From Acanthaster planci (taxonomy: Eukaryota; Echinodermata; Asteroidea; Valvatida; Acanthasteridae), in contig NW_019091361.1 of assembly GCF_001949145.1 (NCBI RefSeq), forward strand, positions 2,713,825 through 2,777,824: a stretch of DNA of 64,000 nt, written 5' to 3'. Both the position numbers and the translations under genes were made by a program. Within the stretch, counting starts at the first letter, position 1. The number at the start of each line of letters is the position of its first letter. Below the pieces are notes generated by a model that did no database searches, was not told the origin of the DNA, and saw only the letters and a list, made by a program, of their open reading frames with translations. Of the stretch, positions 1-10,400 are shown piece by piece.

Positions 1-294
1 GACAGTCAGAACAAATTAATCACTCCAGGGTTAGGTGTCCTGATGGGTCATGTAACTTCTTATTCAGCTCGTAACTTCCATGGGTTACAAATGATTAATG
101 CAGTCTGTGGGGTTCGCTTGGTCTTCTAGCTAGAAAATACTAGAGATTCATCTGTTACTCTCTGCCATGGCTTCAGGATAAAGTGTGTTCCTTGGCAGCA
201 AGTGCTTGGAAATGGTGCAAAATTTATATTACTGAAGTCAGAGACCCGAAATCAAGTCAAACAACTCTGCTGTTATGCAATGCTCAACTTCAAG

Positions 295-890
295 CATTAA
301 CCACTTGCCTGCGGGTTCCCAATGCCGGGTACACTGGGTTTGTACCTTTAGGCGGGGTGCCCGAAATTGGACAAAGGAGCTGGGCCTTGTAACAATGACC
401 ATACTCGGGACAAAAGACTGAGCTGCTGGCAATTGCCATCATTTTTCAGCTGACATTAGCGGATGTAATTCGTCATTGTTTTGAAATAGTATACCACTGT
501 TTGCGGCATTCAGCACCCGCGGATTATCAGCGGGAACAAAAGTGCTCCAGCATTCAACAGATGAGTGATATAGAACCGCTGCAAGCAAATCTGACCGCAT
601 TTGAGAAGAAACCACTGGCATTCAGCAACACACTGGGCCAATTTCGGGAACAAACAAAATTACGCAACACCACACAATCTGGGCTCTCTTTACTGGGTGG
701 GAGGCCTGGCTGCAATACTTGGGTATCAATGGAGGTTGCCTGTCAGATTAAAGTAGCCATCAGACAGTCATTTGTGCGGGTGTAAACATCCAGTAAATGA
801 AGTTATGAATTTTTGAAAAATTTTGAAAATGGAAAATTGTCCGGGAACTCGTCCCACATATGCAAATTCCACCCGGCAGGAAGTGGTTAA
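295..890 (+). repeat. Dispersed repeat family R1, copy A (in ADPGK intron 2)
   Basis: About 600 bp that align, reverse-complemented, with 27761-28565 in MCEE intron 4. Shared blocks include GGACAAAGG near 370, CCATACTC and GACAAAAGAC near 400-420, TTGTTTTGAAA near 477, CACAATCTGGGCTCT near 672 and AAGTGGTTA near 881. Divergence is substantial, roughly 25-30 percent by eye. No protein-coding frame is conserved between the copies. The transposon class is unknown. Confidence 0.7.
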
Positions 891-968
891 AGCTGCCCGG
901 CAAGCACCGGCTGTACAACACCAAAGCACCACCCCAACCCTTGCTTGTAAGACCTGCCTCCAACCTAC

Positions 969-1194
969 CTCCTTATGCTCCAGTTTGTCAGCTGCTTCAA
1001 TGATTCTCTTGTAAACCTCTCCATTGGCAAAGAATCTCTCTGCGGCTGCTCCAGACTCAAAGAAGTGAGCAAAGCTCTCCTGCAAGTCGCTCAACGAGTT
1101 CAGCAGGGCGTGATCTTGGCTAGCACCTGGTTTGATGTCCAGCTTATCGAGGAGGGATATGGCAGACACTATCAAATCTGCATTAACGTTTAAT
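969..1194 (-). CDS. ADPGK: ADPGK coding exon 2
   Basis: 226 nt after a TTCTTCAG acceptor, ending before a GTAGGT donor (phase 0). It encodes LNVNADLIV through KLEHKE, including the conserved SGAAAERFF block. The following intron starts at 968 and runs leftwards; a dispersed repeat occupies about 295-890 of it. Confidence 0.92.
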
Positions 1195-1702
1195 CTGAAG
1201 AAAACAGAACCGACGTGTATGCTATCACATGGGTAAGAATGAGTGACTTCCTCATTCTCTAATCTTCCAAACTGAAAAATCACTCGGTTTCGCTCTTAGT
1301 ACCCAGTGCTGAAATCAAAATAACCATGAGAAATTGAAGTGGTGTATCAAACCAAGCAGGTTACACATTGTTAAGATCTTGTCTTTGTTTTATTAACATT
1401 CAGGAAATGTTTGTAACCCGTGGAGCGAGTAAGGCTGGTATTATATTGATGGACATATTTTCTGCCCTCTGTGCCTTGTTTTAGCCCCTAAGTTACATGT
1501 AGATTCAACCTTACCCAACAGCTACGCGCTTGACCTTGTTCATGGGTTCCTGGATAGTTCGCGCCCATGCCTGTACAATCTGGGCCTCAGCTGATGTGGT
1601 TGATCTGGCATTAAGGACGGTGTCAGAGGAGTTGAGATTGCAGTTGTATAGGTAAGCAGTGGCAACGAGTACAATAGCCAATATGAGTGGACTCCATTCC
1701 AT
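969..1702 (-). CDS. ADPGK: ADP-dependent glucokinase, N-terminal part (exons 1-2; gene continues off the left edge)
   Basis: ADPGK phosphorylates glucose with ADP instead of ATP and is ER-associated in animals. The visible coding exons are 1515-1702 and 969-1194, joined in frame (2 bases plus 1 base complete a Gly codon), giving 138 residues. Residues 5-18 are hydrophobic, fitting the N-terminal signal or anchor of animal ADPGK. Residues 58-63 (VKRVAV) followed by GLNVNADLIV match the family's start of the kinase core. ASQDHALL and SGAAAERFF (about 111-119) match the conserved human segments KDHSILH and KGAAAERFF. The vertebrate protein is about 497 residues, so roughly the first quarter is here. 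Later exons were looked for in 1-968 and not found. I chose ATG 1702; an in-frame ATG at 1735 would add 11 residues. Identity is near certain; the exact start is less so. Confidence 0.93.
1515..1702 (-). CDS. ADPGK: ADPGK coding exon 1
   Basis: 188 nt from ATG to a GTAAGG donor (intron phase 2). It encodes the hydrophobic N-terminal segment, a variable linker and the KRVAV start of the catalytic domain. The exon boundary falls in the V-A-V-G motif, at the start of the catalytic core. Confidence 0.9.
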
Positions 1703-2455
1703 CCTGACATAACAGAAAAAATGGAAATTATTCAAGATTCAAACGGAGAAACTAGTTTTGGAGAAAATCCACTTGGACTTTAACAAACTTCATTTTGCAA
1801 TTGCAAACATGAGTGAGCCGTATTCCATTTCAAGGTAACTGTGGAAAAAGAAAAACAAGGTTCAGTTGGACAGTGTATTTTTGAAGGAGCTCAAATTTAA
1901 ATTCAAAACTAGAGGAATGTGGTTGTGAACAACCACAGAGCTGCTTCAGATTCAGAGAGTTTTTTAAACATCATTTGTATATTTTGTGAACAATTTGATT
2001 CCGAGAAGAAAAATCTTTCAAAAGGGTTGATCCCACAGTCCCAGTCATCGGACCAGTCCTTGCTTTTTTCTAAGACCACAGATGTTGGAACTAGCACGCA
2101 CTGCATGACACAGGGCAATTCCTCACGTGTGCCCTGGTAGCGGCTGCAAGTGTGTGTACATGTGTAGTATGCACCAAATTGAGGGCAAAGGTCACCGTGT
2201 ACACAAATTATATCAGACGCTCATCCTTGCAAATATATTACTTTACACTTGGCTCTTAAATACAAATCACGCTAATCGGCACATACATGTATATCTCAAA
2301 TTGGTGAATTGAAATTAACTGTTTTTCTGCATAATTTGAAAGTAATTGGACTTAAGCTCCAGAAATTATGACAGGAGGACAGTAGTAGTATGCATGCAAA
2401 TTCGTATACGTATAAATCATGAAAAACTAATAAAAAATTAATAAATGAAATCATG

Positions 2456-3080
2456 ATGACGTCACTTCAGAAATGTAATCACAGATTGAGTGTTAACGTA
2501 CTGAGTGAATTTCATAACAATCAGACATTTAGTTAAGGATTTTTTTTGCGGTTACACCATGTACAATATTCTCTTTTATGAGTATGTGTGGTTCTGAGAA
2601 GAACCGCTTTTACTCAACGTTTCGGAACAGTATACTCTGTCCGTCGTCAGGAGACTGCTTGAATCCAACTTGAGTGTGGCTTTATATGCTTTATAGACAT
2701 TGCCTAATATGTAGAATTAAAAATCATACGTATGCATATTATGGTGACTTCATTATGACATCACAAGATTTTCCAACAAATGGATCTAACACTGTAGACC
2801 TGCTGGAGGTCTAGCAAAAGAATTGGAAAATTATTTTGTTTAGGAGGTATGTCAAAACGAATGTCAAAATGACAAAACTTAAAAATTGTCAAAAAATCAG
2901 GTGGTGAGGTCATCATGACGTAACTCAAATTTTCACATACAAATGTACAACACATTTGCATTTGTTTTTGTGCAAAATTTCACCAAGTAGGACAAAATGG
3001 TTCCAGGGATACAAGCCCGAAAAGAATTCAACTTTGTGGGTTTTTCATGGGACAAGTGATGACGTCATCATGACGGATAT
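2456..3080. repeat. Degenerate repeat carrying TGACGTCA-like palindromes
   Basis: TGATGACGTCAC (about 2453), TTATGACATCAC (about 2753), TCATCATGACGTAA (about 2911) and GTGATGACGTCATCATGACG (about 3057) recur. The last three are spaced roughly 150-160 bp apart, with loosely similar AT-rich sequence between. The TGACGTCA core is the CREB/ATF consensus, but the spacing suggests a tandem-like repeat as the origin. Confidence 0.4.
2590..2675. mobile_element. Penelope-like terminal motif remnant
   Basis: CAACGTTTCGGAACAGTATA followed by CTGTCCGTCGTCAGGAGACT has the form 'AACGTTTCG...GTC.TCGTCAGG' common in terminal regions of Penelope-like and related retroelements in marine invertebrates. No coding part is present. 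Assignment is from memory of the motif only. Confidence 0.35.
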
Positions 3081-5116
3081 CTTCTAGGACCATCCTTGGA
3101 TGGTGGTCTAAGTTATTGTTACAAATTGGATTTTTTCTCAATCCTCGTGTCACTATTCCATGGGATATTTCATTTTTTTCAGTCAGCTTTCATGACCTGA
3201 CCTAAAGCATGTTTCTCTTAATCCTATTAACACCAACTTGGGTACTTTGGAGAAGTTCTTTATGCCCAAAAATCTGGTCTTCTGGCGCGGGTCATGTTTT
3301 GACTTGGTAAAAATCACCCTATCCCCCATCCTCCCACCAGGTGCACTGACGTACTTATAAATGGGTATTGTGCAATCATGCATTTTTCGCCCTCTTAATT
3401 CCAATGTTTTCTCAAAAAAAACAAACTACAGACTGTCTGTGACATTGTTCATTGTTAGAACTGTAGAAAAAGAAGGACATTTTGAAGGGTTTCTGTTCCT
3501 GTCTCTTAAAACATGTCCTATACTTCACCGTTGTGAGAATGAAAACAATAGCAGCTTCGGCAGTGTAGCCAAAGCAGGACCCAAATTTTACTACGAAAGC
3601 AAGAGTAACACAAGATAAAAACACTGCATCATCTCATCTTTTCTTTTTTAAACAAATCAATTATTCACAGTGTCAAGGGGGAAATTACATGTGACATGAA
3701 TTTTCCATTTTCAAACATTCTTAACTGACTTTGGTGTTCGTTTCTAGAGGGAAATACCAGTAAATAACCAAGACATGATTGTAGTATTTGCATGTGCTCA
3801 TTTTTGTTGGGGAAAAAATGCTCAATACCATGCACTTGTGTGTGTGAGTTTGTTTCTGCATGCAATTGGGGACCCTGAACAATAGAGGACAATAAGGTCC
3901 CTGATTGACAGAGGGTCCCCGATGGACAACTGTGTACAAAACATATGGGTGGTCTTCTAAAAAAGTTAAAGTACAAATAAAAGAGGAACAATAGGATGTC
4001 CCAAGTTGCAGGCAAATACACACTTACATGTGTGTGTGTGGGGGGAGGGGGTTCCGTACCTTCACAGCTTCGTTGAGATCAGTGTTGATATTTAAACCTG
4101 GCAACGATCAAAGCACAAAGGGTCTACTCTCATGCCCATCACTGAGGGACAAGGACCTGTTCTCATTAAGGATTCTTGATACTGGCTCTCTATGCTCTAC
4201 ATGCACAGTGCCTATGTTATGACTGGTCATCAATAGTGGTGGGCTCAAGATGAATAAAGAATGGAGTACATTGCAGCCGGTGTTTGATGTACATGTATGA
4301 AGATTTATTTGAATAATTCGTCAAAATCATCATTCAATTCTGCAAAGAACAAAAACGGATATACTTTTGAGTGGCATACTTTTGAGTGACTATGCATTAA
4401 ATCAAGCCGAGCCATCTGGATAAATCATTACTGGTAAAATTGTTGCAACAAAGTCGTTTCATCTAACAAACAAAATTATGATCTTAATAATAATGATCCA
4501 ATCGTTACAATGTGTGTGTCATATCGAACAGAAGATTCAACTTTGCTACTGTGACTGGATACAACATCCATCAGTTCAGCAACAACTTGCAGTTCGTTCA
4601 ACAGATGCAGTTCACAACAGATGCAGTTGAGCTGGATGACCTTAGATTTACAATTGATATTAATCTAACGGGAAATTGTAGACATTAACTGCCATAAAAC
4701 CGACATCAACAAGGTTCAATATGTAACAGTCAAAGAGTCCAATCAACAATCAATTGCTCCGGAACAGTCATTTTGTACTTTACAGGTTAATTAAATCACG
4801 GTCGGAAACTCTTCGAGTCAATGTACTCGTATATACTAAAAAGGAAAATATTTACATAAATCAATATGCTATGGAGGATAAGCACACAGAGTTCAACAAT
4901 ACCGGTGCATAGATTTTACAGTGCTTACCTTAGAGACTTTAAATTACTCGAGAAAACAGTAAATTGGCTAAGGTTTAGCCCAGTACAACAAAAAAAATGA
5001 ATTAAGTTCTGATATTTTGTTCTAAAGAGAATTAGTAACAGCGTCATGCCCCGCTAGCGTTGTGCGTAATGTCATACATGTCCAGCAGTGGGTGTAACAG
5101 ATCGAAACAAAGAGGT

Positions 5117-5384
5117 TAACAGTTACTGGCAAACAATTTGAAACAAAAGATTTTCAGCTGCCAAGCCTTTGGATTGCTATTCACAGATCATTGAGCATGC
5201 AAGTAACTGTCTGAGGTTTCCTCCATTCTCCAAGCAAATGATTTGTGGTTTACAAGGAGGTTTGTTCTGTTTGACACTTCCTGCATCAGTTAAGCCTTCT
5301 GGCAAACACAGCTCTTCAGCTGGAAAGCCTTTATATTGCTATTCACAATTCACTGACTGTCTGAGGTATCCTCTAAGTAAATGA
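5117..5384 (+). repeat. Two-copy direct repeat, unit about 165 bp
   Basis: 5153-5239 and 5313-5384 share TTCAGCTG, AAGCCTTT, ATTGCTATTCACA, ACTGTCTGAGGT and TCC...AAGTAAATGA or AGCAAATGA in the same order. CTGGCAAACA occurs upstream of each copy. It is a diverged tandem duplication with no coding potential visible. Confidence 0.55.
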
Positions 5385-5505
5385 AAGGTCTAAATGTTAT
5401 GTCAGATATTTTGAAAAATTGGACTTTGTTTCGCTATTTATTAAAGGAACAGGGTGCTAAAGGTAAGGGATGCCTTTGTCATACATGTCATGCTTGATGA
5501 GATTT

Positions 5506-6224
5506 TGGGTCAGCTCATACCCGAGTTAACTCGTACCCTGGTCAACTCGTCCGCAGTCAACTCATACCCTGGTCAACTCGTACCCAGTCAACTTGTACCC
5601 TCAAAGAAAACACGCGTTTGTAACCCAAACAGATTACGATATTTTGTCTGCCTTTTTTTACGATAATTTTTCTTCTCCTTTTTCCTGTTTTTCTCACTGT
5701 TTGGACAATGTCAGATTCTAGGGACGTTTATTCATATATATGTATCATTCAAATGGTGAAACTCGCAAGCGTGGTCCCACAAAGAAAAAGCGGGATGAAT
5801 AATTTTATTTTAATAATTTAATTTTGATTCCAATACTATCCGTTTTTTGTTGTGCAGGGACCAAATTACGGAAATTTCCCATCCCAGGCGACCGTGATTG
5901 GTTACAAAAGAAAAAGAACGACAAGGAAAATAATCTCTTTTATTAATCATCAAACAAACAGCAGGCAGATCTATCTCTTTTTTGAAGATGGATTGACTCT
6001 GAAAGAGCCGGTTGGTCGCCATTCTCGTTCCACTCCCAGAGCTTGAATACACGGATACTTGGTGTCCTCTTGATGATAAGCTATACTAGGATCGTTGAAT
6101 TTCTAAAGACGGTTGGCATCAAAACCCATATTGACCTGGGTACAAGTTAACTTGGGTGCATATTTTTGGGTAGAAGTTGACCAAGGTACGACTACGAGTT
6201 AACCTGGGTACGAGTTGAGCTATT
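5506..6224. repeat. Element bounded by inverted clusters of a GTCAACTCGTACC motif
   Basis: About six copies of a 15-17 bp motif (consensus GTCAACTCGTACCCTG) lie at 5506-5605. Reverse-complement copies (e.g. GGTACGAGTTGAGC) lie at about 6128-6224. Inverted short arrays at the two ends suggest a non-autonomous transposon with subterminal repeats. A related cluster occurs at 7812-7845 and 8410-8455. Confidence 0.5.
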
Positions 6225-6372
6225 TCACCTCATGATATATGCAGTATGCATAGGCTTAATTTCCTACAAATGATGCAAGACATGCCAGAGCCTAGGGTGT
6301 GCCAATATGTCCATCATGCCCAAGTCCCAGTTTCATCTCCATGCCCTCCACATACATGTAATCTGATTAAAC

Positions 6373-6721
6373 TTGTTAAGCCCCAACTATAGCATAAGTC
6401 CCAACTATAGTTGGGACAGTCCCAACTGTAGTGCTGCAGTTGGGCTGGCCCAACCATTGTTGACCAATGTCTGTGGGAAATGTCTCAACATTATCCAAGT
6501 CAATGTGTCTCACACTCGACACAATTCATCAAAAATGTGGCACTTACATGTAGCCCTATGACCAATGACATGACATTTGTAAACAATATGACTTTGGCAC
6601 ATGCTGGGCACATCATGCACACAGGAGCTCTCTGCTGTAGTTGGGCCGGCCCAACTGTAGCATTCTAGTTAGGACGGGCCCAACTATAGTTGGGACTGAT
6701 GCTACAGTTGGGGCGTAACAA
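6373..6721 (+). mobile_element. MITE-like element M1, copy 1, upstream of metaxin
   Basis: A 349 bp element with terminal inverted repeats of about 42 bp. The left end reads TTGTTAAGCCCCAACTATAG, then AGTCCCAACTATAGTTGGG. The reverse-complemented right end reads TTGTTACGCCCCAACTGTAG, then AGTCCCAACTATAGTTGGG. Palindromic subterminal blocks such as GTTGGGCTGGCCCAAC lie inside both ends. A second copy is inverted at 17213-17516. No transposase ORF is present. Target duplications could not be fixed. Confidence 0.8.
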
Positions 6722-7300
6722 TGTTGTTCACGGTGTTTCTGGGATCTCAAAAATTCTTTGGAGAAAATAACACATCTCAGTGAGGTGGGGCCTCAGAGAA
6801 TTGGTGTTGGGCATGTTGTAAAACATCAGACTTTCTTTATACTAGCTTCCCTTCATTATTATTACATGTATCTCAAAAGCAGCCTATCAAAAACTATTTT
6901 GTGGTCTGACTCAAGGCCTAGGTCATGTTGATAAGGCCTACGTGAGAAGGCCTAGGCCTAAGTCATGTAAGTTAAGTCAGTTGTTCTGCTAGCAAATATC
7001 TACCACCGTCTACCGGTACATGTAGGGCCTACCTGGGTTAGGGATTTGCCTTCAATCTTGCTGCACACAATGCCGCCGCTACCGGTGCGGAACGTCGTGG
7101 CCTTGACCTGTTCTCCTCAGCTCCAGTTCTAGGGTTTCGTACATGTATAACCCTTGATCTGTGCGCTGCTGGCGCGGCGCCCCTCACATTGCATGTCCGC
7201 ATCGACCGGCCGACCATACATATACATGTACGTGTGATTGCATAAATTTTTTTTATCTCAAATTTAATAAAGCGCTGGCGCAAAGGTGATGGGTCGAAGT

Positions 7301-7322
7301 TGAACAAGATGGCGGCGAGCTC
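7301..7322 (+). promoter_or_regulatory. YY1-type AAGATGGCGGC element on the metaxin start codon
   Basis: CAAGATGGCGGCG contains the YY1 consensus AAnATGGCGGC with its ATG being the predicted start. The same 13 bases occur at the MCEE start. YY1 sites in this position are known at TATA-less promoters of housekeeping and nuclear-encoded mitochondrial genes. The preceding 250 bp are comparatively GC-rich and have no TATA box. Confidence 0.6.
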
Positions 7323-7434
7323 GGAGAGCAAAGACATGATTGTGAATGATGGGCCCAAGAAAACGATAGAATTTGACTGTTGGAAAGGGGACTGGGGGCT
7401 ACCTTCCGTTGATGTGAAGTGCCTTAATGTTTTG
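7309..7434 (+). CDS. MTX1: Metaxin exon 1
   Basis: 42 codons, ATG to a GTAAGA donor, phase 0. It holds the DCWKGDWGLPSVD signature. A 136-codon minus ORF over the same bases (7038-7448) is a GC-rich shadow. Confidence 0.93.
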
Positions 7435-10400
7435 GTAAGACGGTGCATTTTTCTTTAAAATCTTCTCAACATAAAGTAATTTTTGATTTCTCTATTTAAC
7501 AGCTACGCCGACCATGCCGACAAGCATGTGATCTGACCATCTGACTAAGTCTGAGGCGTGTTGTAGAAACAAGTAAACACCGTCGCCCATATCATGTTGG
7601 CTATGTTTTATAGCATGGGCATGTCATGCCATGGGTCTCTTACTACCTCCATGGTCAGAGTTAGTGACAGTGGTCATGATGATGGTTAAGCAGTTTAGTG
7701 TCATGAATTTATGAATAATGTTAACATGGTTAACCATGTTCCTAGCGATGGTTAAATAGGCCTAGGCCTACATGTAGGCCTATGCGGTGTTTGCATGGTT
7801 TGGATGGAAATGGGTCAAGTCGTCCCAGGGTCAAGTCGTCCCCTATGAATTTTCTATGAATCTATGAATTTCCTTTTCTTTTTAGGTACATCAACACGAA
7901 GAAGAGAAAAAGAAACAAGACAGAGACTCGTACATATACATGTACTCATTCATTCACAATTTTCATTCTTCTATGCAGCTAGCTAGCTGGTGACTTTAGA
8001 AATCTATGGTGGCAGAGACGTGCCACACAAGATATTTATTAAAAGGGCGATTCCTGGTGTGTGCCAATGTAGCACATAGGCCTATTCTGTGAACTGTCAA
8101 AGCAATTTGAACATCCTTAAATTTCAAATCTTCCAGTAGTCATTTCCAGTATATTTGAATATTATTTTCTAAAATCAGTATGAATGAATGGAAATGAATT
8201 TTTACTTATTTTTAATACACTATAACTAGGAAAATCAGGTTGTTTTAAGAGGTTTAAGTTGGTTTTGTTCATTATTTATTATTTTGTTCATTATTCTTAT
8301 AATGGATAATAGAATGGTGGAGAAGTAATTTAACAAGTTCTTTGCTCTTCATTCTTCGAAGAACGTTTGAAGAATGTACGGGCGGCTGTTTCTGCTCTGG
8401 GAGCACTGCCTGTCAACTCATCCCAGAGTCAACTCGTCCCCTAGTCAAGTTGTCCTCTGTATAAATAATTACATCATAATTATAATTTTACTGCAGTAAG
8501 TTCCCACATACCACTGAAAAATTATGCAAATATATGACCTTTGACCTTGCTTTGCAAAAATCCATATTTTTAAGTTCGTAATGTATTTTGAACTGTTAGA
8601 CCTGGATTTAAAAACAGATAACATTATGACCCCATGTAAAGTAAAATTGCCAAATGAAAAGGTACAAGGAGGTGCCTTAAGGCTTCAAGCAATAGCATTT
8701 GTTATAAAGCAATGCAACATTTGTTCTTTCACATATTTCATCAGGTTCATATTTATTCATTGCAAGAGTGGACACCATGGACAGTTTTTTGGACACTGAA
8801 TCTGTACAATGCCTATAGACCTATCACAGCCCAGGTTTTATGAAGTTTTCATATACATTGTTAGTTACAATCTAAATGAAGTGTCAATCAATACCATTAT
8901 GATCCACAAAAGCAGGCCCTTTCATGGCAAAACATACACTGCCCGGCATTTGAAAAAAATTTTTGAGGGGGATTGGTAGGTTGGAATGGCTTTTTGTATA
9001 TAGTTTGCCATTACATAATGTTTTTCATCATAATGCTGGTATCCTCAAGTACCTGTACATTTACAATTGTAATTCCAGAAATTAGGGGTTCATTTTTTTG
9101 TGTGTCCCTGTCACATCTGACATGATTTTGTAAGTTCAGAATACATTTTAAAATTTCCAAGAATGATGAATTAATGCAAATTACCTGCCAAACAAATAGT
9201 AATAGGTTGAAATCGGTTCTGGTGATATTTCCATTAAACAAAGGTCAGATGGAAAATATCACACTTTTGGACCCTTAATTTCTGGAATTACCCACGAAAT
9301 TAGCCCAAACACAATGTGGTAGGCATATATGAAATCCCCATTCCACATCAGGTGACCATGTTGCCTAGTGGCTGAATGTTTGGACTCATAATTCCAGCGC
9401 CTTCAGTGTACAGTTGCTCTGTGTTGGTACAACTGACATGACTGATGGCGGATGCATGACCAGTCATAGTAACTGCAGGTGCAGCAGGATCAGTGCAGTT
9501 TTTACCGACTCATCTGGTATACACATTGAGGTTCATGTAGGACACATTATCTGGATTTTGGAGTCACTGAACTGGGACTTACTTAAGTCAGATGTGTTGC
9601 ATATTTATTAATTGCCATGTATGTTTGGCTCTCACAGCTGCTTTTTTTCCATTTTGTATTTGTTTCTGTTTTTTGGGGGGAGGGTTATGGGAGCAGTTTA
9701 ATTATTCTTTAGATTTTTAAGATTTTAAGTTCAATTCAATGCCCTCATATACTTTCAGACCCTGTTCTGTGGCGTTTAAAGCAGATAGGTTCAGTAATTT
9801 AATCCCTTTGGTTACGATTTGACAGACCTATGCACAGTTTGCTGGTGCTTCTCTGAGGGTTCACAAGAACAGATTTCTATGGCAGAATCTTGCAGGTAGG
9901 TGCAAGTACAACGTGTGTTTTCAAAACTCCAGATCCAAACTAGAAGCAGTGTCGAGAATTCCGACGAGGTTTTTAAAGTCCTGTTCAATCAGATTATATT
10001 TCAGGGCACCCCACGTATAGCAAAATCTGGAAGGGGTAAAGCTTGACTCCTGTTGAGTTCAACATAAACGCGAAGCTTGGATGAAAAATCTTTTGCTCAC
10101 TACTGACATCAGATGAGATTTAAACAGGCTGTTGTCACCGAGTGGATTTTGCTAAATTCAGAAAAGAGAGTCAATGAATATCGTACAGAGGTTTCTCACC
10201 CCTTCAAGAAGGGTTATTGCAGTGTTTTATGGCAACAACTGCACCTGTACCTTTCTTAGTTGCTCCAACCCTCCACGTGCTGTTGTTTGCCAACCTTTCT
10301 ACTGTTGTAACTGACAAACCGCTTCGACTCGTTGGTTCATTGTAAAAAACCTTTGTCTGGGAAAAGGTCCCGCTAGTACTCAAATGTATTAAACGTACAT

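Larger units (their letters stand above)
1736..6372. other. ADPGK-metaxin intergenic region, left part
   Basis: Divergent intergenic space between ADPGK (minus) and metaxin (plus). No coding exon was recognised. It holds a Penelope-like terminal motif near 2590-2670, repeated TGACGTCA-like palindromes at 2456-3076, a TG-rich run near 4026, a two-copy direct repeat at 5117-5384 and a GTCAACTCG repeat cluster at 5506-6224. ORFs of 60-120 codons here show no family similarity and look like chance. Confidence 0.6.

Noticed and set aside
1-968. Further ADPGK exons
   Set aside because: The next conserved ADPGK block (YVGGNAALIG-like) was not found in any minus frame here; the region is intron with repeat R1.
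7038-7448. 136-codon minus ORF opposite metaxin exon 1
   Set aside because: GC-rich promoter and exon shadow; the opposite strand encodes the conserved metaxin N-terminus.
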